In this document: positions 1 to 7,880 of the stretch, piece after piece
How positions within the stretch are numbered: position 1 is the first letter of the stretch
Layout of the letters: the number at the start of each line of letters is the position of its first letter
NCBI GenBank assembly: GCA_008638225.1
Contig: VTPP01000002.1
Location: 1 to 64,000 of the forward strand
DNA from: Pelagibacteraceae bacterium
GTDB taxonomy: Bacteria; Pseudomonadota; Alphaproteobacteria; Pelagibacterales; Pelagibacteraceae
Length of the DNA: 64,000 nucleotides
Direction: 5' to 3'
Translations under genes and position numbers: made by a program
Notes under the pieces: generated by a model
What the model saw: the letters and a program-made list of their open reading frames with translations, nothing else
Told to the model about the DNA's origin: nothing
Database searches by the model: none

Positions 1-52
1 CGAATCGTTGCCAACGATTAGGTCGTGGGTTCAATTCCCTTCACCCGCTCCA
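1..52 (+). tRNA. tRNA-Gly (anticodon GCC), 3' part only
   Basis: This is the anticodon arm, variable loop, T arm and acceptor 3' strand of a tRNA cut by the window edge. The anticodon stem pairs 3-7 with 15-19 around the loop TTGCCAA, giving anticodon GCC at 10-12. The T loop TTCAATT is at 30-36. The 3' strand CACCCGC is followed by discriminator T49 and an encoded CCA (50-52). GCC and a T discriminator both fit bacterial tRNA-Gly. One T-stem pair (26/40) looks like a T-T mismatch. The 5' half lies outside the window. Confidence 0.93.
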
Positions 53-61
53 AAGCACAAA

Positions 62-403
62 ATGACAAATTTACACAAAAAAAAATGTATTGCTTGTAGC
101 GGAGACATGCCTTCTTTAAAAGAAGAAGAAATTCAAAAGTTAAACTCCGAATTAAATCAATGGATTGTAGTAAAAAATCAGGACGGAATTAAAACACTTA
201 CAAAATATTTAAAATTTAAAAATTTTGAAGAGAGCCTTAATTTTATAAACAAATTATCTGCTATTGCAGAGGAAGAAGGACATCATCCAGATCTTTCGTT
301 TGGGTGGGGTTATGCAAACGTCACAATCTTTACTCACGCAGTTAAGGGTTTAACTGAAAGTGATTTTATACTTGCTGCTAAAATAGATCAGATTAGTGTT
401 TGA
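62..403 (+). CDS. phhB: 4a-hydroxytetrahydrobiopterin dehydratase (pterin carbinolamine dehydratase)
   Basis: This 113-residue protein matches the PCD/DCoH family, which dehydrates 4a-hydroxytetrahydropterin to recycle the cofactor of aromatic amino acid hydroxylases; in bacteria lacking the hydroxylase the role is less clear. The family signature is present as EEGHHPDLSFGWGYANV, then a further His (THAVKG) and the closing TESDFILAAKID. I chose the ATG at 62 because the same frame continues upstream only into the tRNA. An N-terminal CxxC (KCIACSG) precedes the domain, as in many bacterial homologues. It begins 9 bases after the tRNA, and its 3' end overlaps the convergent purH by 11 bases. 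Confidence 0.9.
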   Translation: MTNLHKKKCIACSGDMPSLKEEEIQKLNSELNQWIVVKNQDGIKTLTKYLKFKNFEESLNFINKLSAIAEEEGHHPDLSFGWGYANVTIFTHAVKGLTESDFILAAKIDQISV

Positions 404-1955
404 AATTTCTTATTCCAGTAAATATCATTGAGATTCCAGCCTTATCAGCAGCATCAATAACTTCCTGATCTCTTACAGAACCTCCAGGTTGAATTATTGA
501 CTTTGCTCCTAGTTTTATTAATTTTTCTAAACCATCTGCAAAAGGAAAAAAGGCATCAGATGCAGCTCCACAATTATCCAGCTGTTCAGAAAAAAATTTT
601 CTAGCATGATCACAAGCAATTTCACTCGAACCCACGCGACTAGTTTGACCTGCCCCAATACCCAAGGTTTTGTTATCCTTGGCAATTACAATTGCATTGG
701 ATTTAACATGCTTGCATATAAGATTAGCAAACAGTAAATTTTCTATTTCTTTTTCTGTAGGTTTTTTTTTCGTTACTATTTGTAAATTATTTTTGGTAAT
801 TTTCTTTGAATTCTCATCTTGTGCTAAAAATGTTTTTTGCAAAAAAGTTAGATGTTGAATATTGTTTTTTTGTGGGTACTTGTATTTTAATACTCTTAAA
901 TTTTTCTTTTGAGATAAAATCTGCAAAGCTGCTTTATCAATTTCTGGTACCAATATTACTTCATAAAATGTTTTTATGAGTTCTTCAGCCACATCTTGTC
1001 CTATTTCATAATTGAAGGCTACTACCCCACCAAAAGCACTCACAGGATCGCCGCTAAGGGCCTTTAAATAGGCGTTTTTCTTATCAGGGTCTATTGCACA
1101 GCCACAAGGATTGTTATGCTTAATAATAGCGCAAATTTGGTCTTTTTGGTCAAAATCAGTTACTAAATTATAGGCACTAAAACTATCTAGATAATTATTA
1201 TGGCTAAGCTCTTTTCCTTGAAGCTGCTCTAGTTCTGAAAATCCAGGTTGGGCATTTGGTATTTTGTATGCAGAGCTTTCTTGATGAGGATTTTCGCCAT
1301 AACGTAACTTTGAAATAAGCTTTCCGCCAATCGTTTTTTTCTCTGAGAATTTTTCTCCATTAACTTCACTCATCCAATTAGAAATCATAGCATCGTAATA
1401 GGCAGTTTCATTAAATGCCTGGTTTGCCATTTTTGTTCTAAAATTAAGATCTGTTGAGCCAGAATTATTATTCATCATCTCTATAAACTCTTTGTAGTAT
1501 TTAGTTGAAGGAAGAACGGTAACGTGTTTAAAATTTTTTGCCGATGAGCGAAGCATAGAAGGTCCACCGATATCAATATTTTCTATAAGAACTTCATGGC
1601 TTGATTTTGGATCCAACATCTTTTCTTCAAACGGATATAGATTAACCACGAGTAAATTAATCTCTCGGATATTATTTTTTTCCATTGCAACCGCATGATT
1701 TTTTTTATCAATATCTCCTAATAAGCCACCATGGATTTTGGGATGAAGTGTCTTAACTCGTCCATCCATAATTTCAGGAAAACTAGTGTAACTTGATATT
1801 TCAGTACACTCATAACCTTTATCTTTAATAAATTGATAAGTGCCACCAGTACTTATAATTTCAACATTAAAACGTTTTAGAGTTTGCAATAAATCATCGA
1901 GGTTCGTTTTGTCGGAAACAGAAATAAGCGCTCTAGATATTTTTTTTAATGCCAT
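393..1955 (-). CDS. purH: Bifunctional AICAR transformylase / IMP cyclohydrolase
   Basis: PurH carries out the last two steps of de novo IMP synthesis: formylation of AICAR with 10-formyl-THF, then cyclisation of FAICAR. The 520-residue length is normal. The N-terminal MGS-like cyclohydrolase domain (about 1-190) includes ALISVSDKTN, TGGTYQFI and GRVKTLHPKIHGGLL. The transformylase domain follows with KLRYGENPHQ, IIKHNNPCG and SGDPVSAFGG, and ends with SIIQPGGSVRDQEVI. The ATG at 1955 is preferred over an in-frame TTG two codons upstream. It lies 21 bases downstream of the heparinase-like gene on the same strand, in the common alphaproteobacterial order rpe, heparinase-like, purH. Confidence 0.97.
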   Translation of the reverse strand: MALKKISRALISVSDKTNLDDLLQTLKRFNVEIISTGGTYQFIKDKGYECTEISSYTSFPEIMDGRVKTLHPKIHGGLLGDIDKKNHAVAMEKNNIREINLLVVNLYPFEEKMLDPKSSHEVLIENIDIGGPSMLRSSAKNFKHVTVLPSTKYYKEFIEMMNNNSGSTDLNFRTKMANQAFNETAYYDAMISNWMSEVNGEKFSEKKTIGGKLISKLRYGENPHQESSAYKIPNAQPGFSELEQLQGKELSHNNYLDSFSAYNLVTDFDQKDQICAIIKHNNPCGCAIDPDKKNAYLKALSGDPVSAFGGVVAFNYEIGQDVAEELIKTFYEVILVPEIDKAALQILSQKKNLRVLKYKYPQKNNIQHLTFLQKTFLAQDENSKKITKNNLQIVTKKKPTEKEIENLLFANLICKHVKSNAIVIAKDNKTLGIGAGQTSRVGSSEIACDHARKFFSEQLDNCGAASDAFFPFADGLEKLIKLGAKSIIQPGGSVRDQEVIDAADKAGISMIFTGIRNFKH

Positions 1956-1976
1956 TACCAAGTTAGTTATAAAGAA

Positions 1977-3620
1977 TTAATTGGTTTTTTCTATAGACCA
2001 CACAATTTTGTTTATTTCTTGTTTTAAAGTTCCCTCGACCACAATGCAGTTAGTTTCTTGGACTTTTGTATGTTCTGCAAAGTATAAACTATTTTCTATT
2101 TTAACATCTTGATCAGGGCAGCAAAACTTCCAACCTTGATTTTTAACACTAATAAGAATATCCCCGCCATGGGTTGGTATTAATTTCGCATCCGGCAATA
2201 CATGAAAACGAATTGCAAAATTTAAAAACGCATAATCATTTTTTTCTACAGTAAGCGTGTCTTCCCCGTGAACTAGATTTTCTTCACCATTCATAACAAG
2301 AGCTCTTTGATGTAATGTTGAATATTTTGTAGCATAACCATTGTGTTTCGCAGTTAAACTTGCTGTAATTTTATTATTTGTAAATTCCTTGTTAGTAATC
2401 ATAGCTTTTTGTAGCAATGTATTGCCGTAATATTTTCTCAGCACAGGATTTTTTTGAAAAATACATGAAGAAGTATCGTTGATTACAAGACAGCTATGAG
2501 CGGCTGTAGATTGGGCAATGTATGATAATTCCTTTGAAAAATTTTTAGCAGAACCAGTATTTGTTATGATTTTAATACCATTATACAAAAGTTCAAAAGA
2601 CAAACAGCCAGCCTGATAATTTTGCGCATAAGAATTTGATGGAGGATTATTAGCATCCATTAGTAATTCTAATTTTTTTATTTTACCAAATAAGAAGTCA
2701 GTATCATTAGCGTCAGAGTCAAATTTATATCCCTTAATTTTTAAAAAGTTTAAAAATTGTGAGCAGTCATAATGTTTAGATCCATTGAATAATGGGATAG
2801 TATTATTAGAATACAATAACGAACAAAAACACTTTCCTACTATTTCAATATGATCTTCAAGTGTTTCTGGAATTGCATTTTGTGATACTTTAAGACTTTC
2901 TTTGACTAGAATTAGATGATGTAAAAGCCAAAATTGGTCTTCAATATTTTTGCTTCGTACGAAACCTCTTTTATCTAAAATTTCCTTAGTTTGATCGCTC
3001 AGCTTTTTTAAAGATGTCTCGAGAAGTTTTTTATATCCCTCAAAAGATGTGCTTACCAAAATTAGTGAAAAAATGGCTAAAATCCTATCTATTTTGCTTT
3101 GAATCAGGGATAAATTTTTAGATAAATGAACGGCTTGCTTTAAAATAATATTATTAATTTTTGATCTAAAAATTAAATCTTCATTACGAATAGTACCAGG
3201 GCCATTTGTAATCCAAAAAATAAGTCTATTAGAAATAATAGAGGGGTCCCAGACTGAGGATTTATAATTAGAAAAACTAGTTAACCATTCCTCAATTATA
3301 ACTTTTACAAACTCTTTATCTTTTTTAATATCAATATACGGTAGCCAAGAAAATTTATGCAGATCATCTATTCTATCTGGGTGTAAGTTGTTAATTTTCC
3401 AAAGATTCTTTTTAAATTTTTGAGCTAGTAAATAATTTTTATTATCTTTGTCTTTAAGTTCACCTAAAATATAAATATTATGTATATCGTATATTCTCGA
3501 TACAGGTTCAATCGTTAATGATTTATTATAATATTTAGAATTAAAATAAATAGATCTCAATTGTTCTTTAACATATCGCCACAATGCAGTTAGCCACAAT
3601 CTTATAAAACCAACTTTCAT
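1977..3620 (-). CDS. Heparinase II/III family protein
   Basis: This 547-residue protein resembles the heparinase II/III-like proteins encoded beside purH in many alphaproteobacteria. The N-terminal half is alpha-helical (toroid-like) with YFNSKYYNKSL near the start. The C-terminal part carries the beta-sheet heparinase II/III segment (AAHSCLVINDTSSCIF, then GYATKYSTLHQRAL and FHVLPDAKLI). I see no signal peptide. Substrate is unknown: the family name comes from polysaccharide lyases, but the conserved alphaproteobacterial members have no settled role and may act on a cell-envelope or extracellular polyuronate. It is followed by purH, and rpe ends 8 bases before it, so the three are probably co-transcribed. 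Confidence 0.82.
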   Translation of the reverse strand: MKVGFIRLWLTALWRYVKEQLRSIYFNSKYYNKSLTIEPVSRIYDIHNIYILGELKDKDNKNYLLAQKFKKNLWKINNLHPDRIDDLHKFSWLPYIDIKKDKEFVKVIIEEWLTSFSNYKSSVWDPSIISNRLIFWITNGPGTIRNEDLIFRSKINNIILKQAVHLSKNLSLIQSKIDRILAIFSLILVSTSFEGYKKLLETSLKKLSDQTKEILDKRGFVRSKNIEDQFWLLHHLILVKESLKVSQNAIPETLEDHIEIVGKCFCSLLYSNNTIPLFNGSKHYDCSQFLNFLKIKGYKFDSDANDTDFLFGKIKKLELLMDANNPPSNSYAQNYQAGCLSFELLYNGIKIITNTGSAKNFSKELSYIAQSTAAHSCLVINDTSSCIFQKNPVLRKYYGNTLLQKAMITNKEFTNNKITASLTAKHNGYATKYSTLHQRALVMNGEENLVHGEDTLTVEKNDYAFLNFAIRFHVLPDAKLIPTHGGDILISVKNQGWKFCCPDQDVKIENSLYFAEHTKVQETNCIVVEGTLKQEINKIVWSIEKTN

Positions 3621-3628
3621 TTATCGAA

Positions 3629-4288
3629 TTAACAATTTCTTAATTTTTCAATATTGCCTTTGAGACTTTGCTTGCTATCAAACAAGGTTGTGCCAGAAAC
3701 TAAAATATCCACGCCAGCTTTTTTTGCAAGTGCCGCTGTTTCAAAATTAATTCCTCCATCAATTTCAATGTCGATATTTAGCTTTTCTTCATCTATTTTT
3801 TTTCTCAATTCTTTCACTTTTGTTAATACTTCAGGCATAAATGCTTGACCGCCAAATCCAGGTTGAACACTCATAATTAATATTAAATCTATGAATGGAA
3901 GAGCTGGTAGCAGTGCTTCAATTTTAGTTTTTGGATTAAGCGAAACACCAGCCTTCTTTCCTAAAGATTTAATTAACTGAACGCTTTGAATTAGATTATC
4001 CGTTGCTTCGGGGTGAATGGTAATAATGTCGGCACCTGCATCAGAAAAATCTTTAATATATCTTTCAACAGGAGCTATCATTAAGTGCACATCAAAAGGT
4101 ATTTTAGAGTATTTTCTTATTTTTTTTATAACAGGAGGCCCAAAAGTAATGTTGGGAACAAAGTGACCATCCATGACATCTACGTGAACCATATCAGCGC
4201 CTGATTGATTTAATTCCTCTAGTACTTCAGCTAAACGGCTGAAATCGGAAGAGAGAATAGAAGGTGCAATTTTAATAGATCTTGTCAT
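3629..4288 (-). CDS. rpe: Ribulose-phosphate 3-epimerase
   Basis: Rpe interconverts D-ribulose 5-phosphate and D-xylulose 5-phosphate in the pentose phosphate pathway. The 219-residue TIM barrel carries the family landmarks: IAPSILSSDFSRL at the start, VHVDVMDGHFVPNITFGP with a metal-binding His and catalytic Asp, FDVHLMI, MSVQPGFGGQ, and EIDGGIN near the C terminus with the second catalytic Asp. It sits directly upstream of the heparinase-like gene (8-base gap). A 76-base gap separates it from the preceding membrane protein gene on the same strand. Confidence 0.97.
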   Translation of the reverse strand: MTRSIKIAPSILSSDFSRLAEVLEELNQSGADMVHVDVMDGHFVPNITFGPPVIKKIRKYSKIPFDVHLMIAPVERYIKDFSDAGADIITIHPEATDNLIQSVQLIKSLGKKAGVSLNPKTKIEALLPALPFIDLILIMSVQPGFGGQAFMPEVLTKVKELRKKIDEEKLNIDIEIDGGINFETAALAKKAGVDILVSGTTLFDSKQSLKGNIEKLRNC

Positions 4289-4364
4289 TTATTTGGTCAA
4301 TTACTTATAATCCTAATAAAGAAAAAGACAAAAATAATTCGCGAAAATGGAGTCTGTGTATTAT

Positions 4365-4712
4365 TTATTTTGTTTTAGAAAAAAGCTGAATGAGCGACTG
4401 GGTAATTTCACTTTCTAATGGAAATGAAAGCATTCCCATGACTGAGTATCCTAGAGCGTAAGGCATAAAGTAGAATCGAAACATATAAAAGAACCAGGCT
4501 ACGTAAAGAGGAACTAGGGGTCCAATCAAAAAACTTGGAGTGATTATTTTAAAAAATGAAATGATAGGATTAGTAAATTTAACAAATACTTTCATAAAGA
4601 AAAATTCTGAATCTTCTTTCTGAAAGATGTTCATTGCGGACCTGCCAATCAGCGTCCACATTATAATCCCCAAAATGTAATCTAAATAAAGTATATAGGC
4701 CGGAATTGGCAT
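4365..4712 (-). CDS. Conserved membrane protein, YggT-like
   Basis: This 115-residue protein has three hydrophobic stretches (about 5-25, 43-62 and 68-92). Its layout, with IIMWTLIGR in the first helix and NPIISFFKIITP between helices, recalls the YggT family, in which a WxxI-type helix is followed by an EPLLxPIRR-like loop. A similar short protein is conserved in alphaproteobacteria, but I know of no established function. A G+C-rich hairpin lies in the 5' region just upstream of the ATG, separating it from the symporter genes on the same strand. It is distinct from the clear YggT protein at 14167-14457. Confidence 0.6.
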   Translation of the reverse strand: MPIPAYILYLDYILGIIMWTLIGRSAMNIFQKEDSEFFFMKVFVKFTNPIISFFKIITPSFLIGPLVPLYVAWFFYMFRFYFMPYALGYSVMGMLSFPLESEITQSLIQLFSKTK

Positions 4713-4724
4713 GGAAGAATTTTT

Positions 4725-4750
4725 AAGGGGCGGTTTTTAAACCGCCCCTA
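4725..4750 (-). terminator. G+C-rich hairpin between symporter and YggT-like genes
   Basis: GGGGCGGTTT (4727-4736) pairs with AAACCGCCCC (4739-4748), a ten-pair stem that stands out in this A+T-rich sequence. It lies 13 bases after the symporter stop codon (minus direction). The following bases on the minus strand are TTAAAAATTC, only a weak U-tract, so it may be a leaky terminator or an mRNA 3'-end stabiliser rather than a full stop. It also forms the 5' untranslated region of the downstream YggT-like gene. Confidence 0.6.
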
Positions 4751-4761
4751 AATATAACTAA

Positions 4762-6597
4762 TTATCTATGACTGATAACTGTTTTACCGCTTGGTATACG
4801 GATATCATCAACCATTTTTTGAGTAGCAGCATCAGGCTCTTTAGTAGCTAAGCTTACAACAACCATTGCAACTAAGCTTACTGTAGCACCGATGATACCA
4901 AATCGTAGATGGTCGATTCCCAACCAAGGAGTCTTAGCCATAAATGCAGGTCCTACGTATATCAAATACCAAGTTCCTGAAATTAAACCAGCTAACATTC
5001 CTGCGATAGCACCTTCTTTTGTAGCTCTCTTCCACCATACACCTAAAACAAGTGGGAAGAATAACCCAGACATTGCAAAATCGAATGCCCAAGCAACAGC
5101 GCCAAGAATTGAGGTTAATCTCATGGCAGCAATGTATGCTGCAGCCACTCCGATTACTATTAGTAGCAAACGAGCAACTAATAACCTTTTTCTAACGTCC
5201 GCTTTTGGGTCAACCATTTTGTAGTAAACGTCGTGTGATAACGCATTTGCCATTGCAAGAATTAATCCATCTGCAGTTGACATAGCAGCCGCCATACCTC
5301 CAGCAGCAACCAATCCTGAAACTACATATGGTAATCCAGCAACTTCTGGCGTAGCTAACACAACTACGTCACCTCGCATGAACCACTCATTCAACTGAAG
5401 AATACCGTCTTTGTTGAAGTCAGCAATAAATGCTTGCTTCACGGAAATCCAGTTTTTCACCCATTCAATAGCCATAACCTGATCAATTGGTTTTCCAATG
5501 ATCGAAGTTTTTAAATTAGGATCCATCAATTGAATTTTTGATAGAGTCGCTAACATAGGTGCTGAGAAGTACAGCAAGAAGATAAAGAACAATGACCAAG
5601 CCACTGATCTTCTAGCTGAAGTTACGTTTGGAGTTGTGAAATATCTCATTAGGATGTGTGGTAAAGAAGCTGTTCCTACCATCATACAAATCGCTAATGA
5701 AATAAACTTCCACGCAGCCATTGCGCCTTCAGGTGCAGCAGCATGAGGGACGTTTATATAAGCTAGTCCTGCCGGAACCCCTGCAGCCTTAATTGCTTCT
5801 GCACTGTTTTTCACTAGTCCGTATTGTGCTTCTAACTCCACAATTCTAGCAACTTCGTGCCCCAAAGTAAAATGAGGGAAAAGTCCAAAATCACCTCTCC
5901 ACGAAATCCAAAAAATTGGAAGTAGATAAGCGATAATTAGAACGATATACTGAGCCACTTGTGTCCAAGTAACCGCTCTCATTCCTCCTAGCATTGAACA
6001 TAGCAATATACTTATTAGACCTACCCATACTCCTGTACCGAAAGGAATACCAAGAGCTCTAGAAGCAATTGTACCAGTTGCGTTAATCTGTGCTGTCACG
6101 TAAGTAAATGACGCTAACACCAAAACTAGCACTGCGCAGAAACGAGCAAAGTTTCCACCGTATCTAGTTCCGATGAAATCGGGAACCGTGTAACAACCAA
6201 ACTTTCGAAGGTATGGAGCAAGTAGTGTTGATACTAAAACGTATCCACCAGTCCATCCTACTAGAAACGCCATGTAAGTATATCCACCGTAGTAAATACC
6301 ACCAGCCATTGCAACGAACGAAGCACCAGACATCCAGTCTGCTGCAGTCGCCATTCCATTGAACACTGTCGGAACTTCTCTACCTGAAACGTAATACTCA
6401 CTCACGTTCATTGTTCTCGATAAAACACCAATTAGCGCATAAATCGCAATTGTGAATGTCAAAAACAATATTCCAATCATTTTTGCGGACACACCATTTT
6501 TCTCGGCGACCATCATTGCTAAGAAAAATAATAAAAATCCTCCGGTATATAAACCGTAAATTTTTGGAAGGTTATCGACAAATTTGCCTTTAAACAT
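4762..6597 (-). CDS. Sodium:solute symporter large subunit (VC_2705 type, acetate/monocarboxylate-like)
   Basis: This 611-residue integral membrane protein belongs to the SSS (ActP-like) family. SSS hallmarks are SEYYVSGREVP, TAADWMSGASFVAMAGGIYYGGY, GTRYGGNFARF and AAMSTADGLILAMANALSHD. It pairs with the DUF4212 small subunit immediately upstream (3-base gap), the arrangement of the two-component VC_2705-type symporters. Na+-driven uptake of acetate or another short carboxylate is inferred from the family and from acs 1.3 kb away; the substrate cannot be read from sequence. Residues 393-404 form a canonical EF-hand-like loop (D-x-N-x-D-G-x-L-x-x-x-E) in a hydrophilic segment. Codon use looks more G+C-rich than neighbouring genes, which may mark high expression. 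Confidence 0.9.
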   Translation of the reverse strand: MFKGKFVDNLPKIYGLYTGGFLLFFLAMMVAEKNGVSAKMIGILFLTFTIAIYALIGVLSRTMNVSEYYVSGREVPTVFNGMATAADWMSGASFVAMAGGIYYGGYTYMAFLVGWTGGYVLVSTLLAPYLRKFGCYTVPDFIGTRYGGNFARFCAVLVLVLASFTYVTAQINATGTIASRALGIPFGTGVWVGLISILLCSMLGGMRAVTWTQVAQYIVLIIAYLLPIFWISWRGDFGLFPHFTLGHEVARIVELEAQYGLVKNSAEAIKAAGVPAGLAYINVPHAAAPEGAMAAWKFISLAICMMVGTASLPHILMRYFTTPNVTSARRSVAWSLFFIFLLYFSAPMLATLSKIQLMDPNLKTSIIGKPIDQVMAIEWVKNWISVKQAFIADFNKDGILQLNEWFMRGDVVVLATPEVAGLPYVVSGLVAAGGMAAAMSTADGLILAMANALSHDVYYKMVDPKADVRKRLLVARLLLIVIGVAAAYIAAMRLTSILGAVAWAFDFAMSGLFFPLVLGVWWKRATKEGAIAGMLAGLISGTWYLIYVGPAFMAKTPWLGIDHLRFGIIGATVSLVAMVVVSLATKEPDAATQKMVDDIRIPSGKTVISHR

Positions 6598-6600
6598 AAT

Positions 6601-6876
6601 TTAATCCTCCGTCCTTTCAGCATCGCTTACGCCATGCTTCATATCTATCTCTTGTTGCTTGCCAGAAGACCAAAAAATTAGAATCACGAATGCTGCAAGC
6701 GAACCTTGTGCACACATGTAATAACTTAGCGGATATCCTAACAAAGGAACTTTGACAGAGTTTAATTGATAGCCAAACATAAAGATGACGATTGAAAAGA
6801 AAAACCAAAGAGCCAATGTAATTCTCATTAGTCCCTTGGTGTCATTCCAATGCGCCTCGTGTTTAGAAGTAGCCAT
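6601..6876 (-). CDS. DUF4212 sodium:solute symporter small subunit
   Basis: This 91-residue protein has two membrane helices (about 20-40 and 50-70) with the family-typical WNDTKGLMRITLALWFFFSIVIF and GYPLSYYMCAQGSLAAFVILIFW. DUF4212 proteins are encoded directly ahead of VC_2705-type sodium:solute symporters and are taken to be their accessory subunit. The start is supported by AGGGAG about 8 bases upstream of the ATG. It is the first gene of the two-gene operon, so its promoter should lie in the 164 bases between it and the divergent gene at 7041. Confidence 0.9.
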   Translation of the reverse strand: MATSKHEAHWNDTKGLMRITLALWFFFSIVIFMFGYQLNSVKVPLLGYPLSYYMCAQGSLAAFVILIFWSSGKQQEIDMKHGVSDAERTED

Positions 6877-7040
6877 TGATTTTCTCCCTTGTTTAATTTT
6901 AAGTTACAATGAACCTACTTAAGTTTTTAGTTAAGTCAAAGCCAAATATTGATGTTTTTTTGGATTTATGCTTAAAAAAAATAGTCATTTTCGCTTTAAA
7001 AGTGCAAAAATATTGGCATTTGTTATAGAGATATTTGAAA

Positions 7041-7703
7041 ATGATTAAAAAATTAAAAGAAATCGATTTAAAAGTAGTTTTAGAGGAAATGAGGCATTTT
7101 TTTCAGATATTTGTCTTAAATCCATTCATTTATTTACTAAAAGGGGAAAATAGAATTACAAATATCGATATTCTTCAGGATTATATTCAAAGAAAATCTG
7201 CTTTTATTACCCAGGAAACGTTATTTGGTTATTTAAAAACAAGAATAGGAACCAACTACGTCAAAATGTATGAGAATAATGATTTTGTGGTTTCGATCAA
7301 TATTGCAAAATGGAACATATACCTGATCGCAATTCAAGACATGCTCTTTTTTACCTTTTCTTATCTCTATGCAAAAAATAGATACCAAAATACTGAAGAT
7401 GCAAAAATCCTTTTTCAAAAAATTTTAGATAAAGAGCTACACGAAAAAGATCATCCATTACCTGGTGACATTTATCAAAAAAGACTTAAACAGTTTGAGG
7501 AACGTATCCAAAATATCTCTTGGATGACTTATTATAAAGAGGATCCTTTTAAAACAAGTTCTGAGTCCCTTCATTATTGGGCTCCGGTTGCAGACGAGTT
7601 AAAAAATTTAGACAAAGAAATTGTAATTAATTCTATGCAATTAAAATGGCAAAATATTATAAAAGAGTTCATTAAAATAAATGACATTAATATAGTTGCA
7701 TAA
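7041..7703 (+). CDS. Conserved hypothetical protein, all-alpha, unrecognised function
   Basis: This 220-residue protein has no signal peptide or clear membrane helix. It reads like a soluble, mostly helical, aromatic-rich protein with landmarks [50 protein letters not shown] and [19 protein letters not shown] believe similar proteins (sometimes annotated as esterases without a visible catalytic triad) occur in other alphaproteobacteria, but I cannot name a family with confidence. The ATG at 7041 is preferred to a TTG two codons earlier. Its stop overlaps the start of the SDHAF4-like gene by one base, implying co-translation. It is divergent from the symporter operon. Confidence 0.75.
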   Translation: MIKKLKEIDLKVVLEEMRHFFQIFVLNPFIYLLKGENRITNIDILQDYIQRKSAFITQETLFGYLKTRIGTNYVKMYENNDFVVSINIAKWNIYLIAIQDMLFFTFSYLYAKNRYQNTEDAKILFQKILDKELHEKDHPLPGDIYQKRLKQFEERIQNISWMTYYKEDPFKTSSESLHYWAPVADELKNLDKEIVINSMQLKWQNIIKEFIKINDINIVA

Positions 7704-7879
7704 TGAAATCAGTATTTGAAAAAAATTCGGCAAAAGCTTTGGAAGAGGCGGAACAGAGAAAAAAGTTACAAGTAAAAAATAAAACCAATAAACCAGTTAA
7801 AGAAATCGGGGGTCCAGATGGACCAGAGCCAACCAGGTTTGGTGACTGGGAAAAAAAAGGAATAGTCTCTGATTTCTAG
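7703..7879 (+). CDS. SDHAF4-like protein (DUF1674), succinate dehydrogenase assembly factor
   Basis: This 58-residue gene has a charged, Lys/Glu-rich N-terminal half and the conserved C-terminal signature [20 protein letters not shown], which defines DUF1674/SDHAF4. In mitochondria SDHAF4 binds the flavinylated SdhA subunit and promotes its assembly with SdhB; bacterial homologues are presumed to do the same. Its ATG overlaps the preceding stop codon (TAATG), and its stop lies one base from the end of the convergent acs gene. The sdhCDAB operon is about 41 kb away in this window, so the factor is not encoded with its target. Confidence 0.9.
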   Translation: MKSVFEKNSAKALEEAEQRKKLQVKNKTNKPVKEIGGPDGPEPTRFGDWEKKGIVSDF

Positions 7880-7880
7880 G

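Noticed and set aside
8-61. In-frame extension of the pterin dehydratase gene into the tRNA
   Set aside because: The frame is open, but the DNA is plainly the tRNA-Gly anticodon and T arms; the ATG at 62 gives the normal protein.
4892-5224. Plus-strand open frame opposite the symporter gene
   Set aside because: It is a mirror of the symporter codons with no ribosome-binding site or recognisable domain; the same holds for other long antisense frames over leuC, sucC and sucB.
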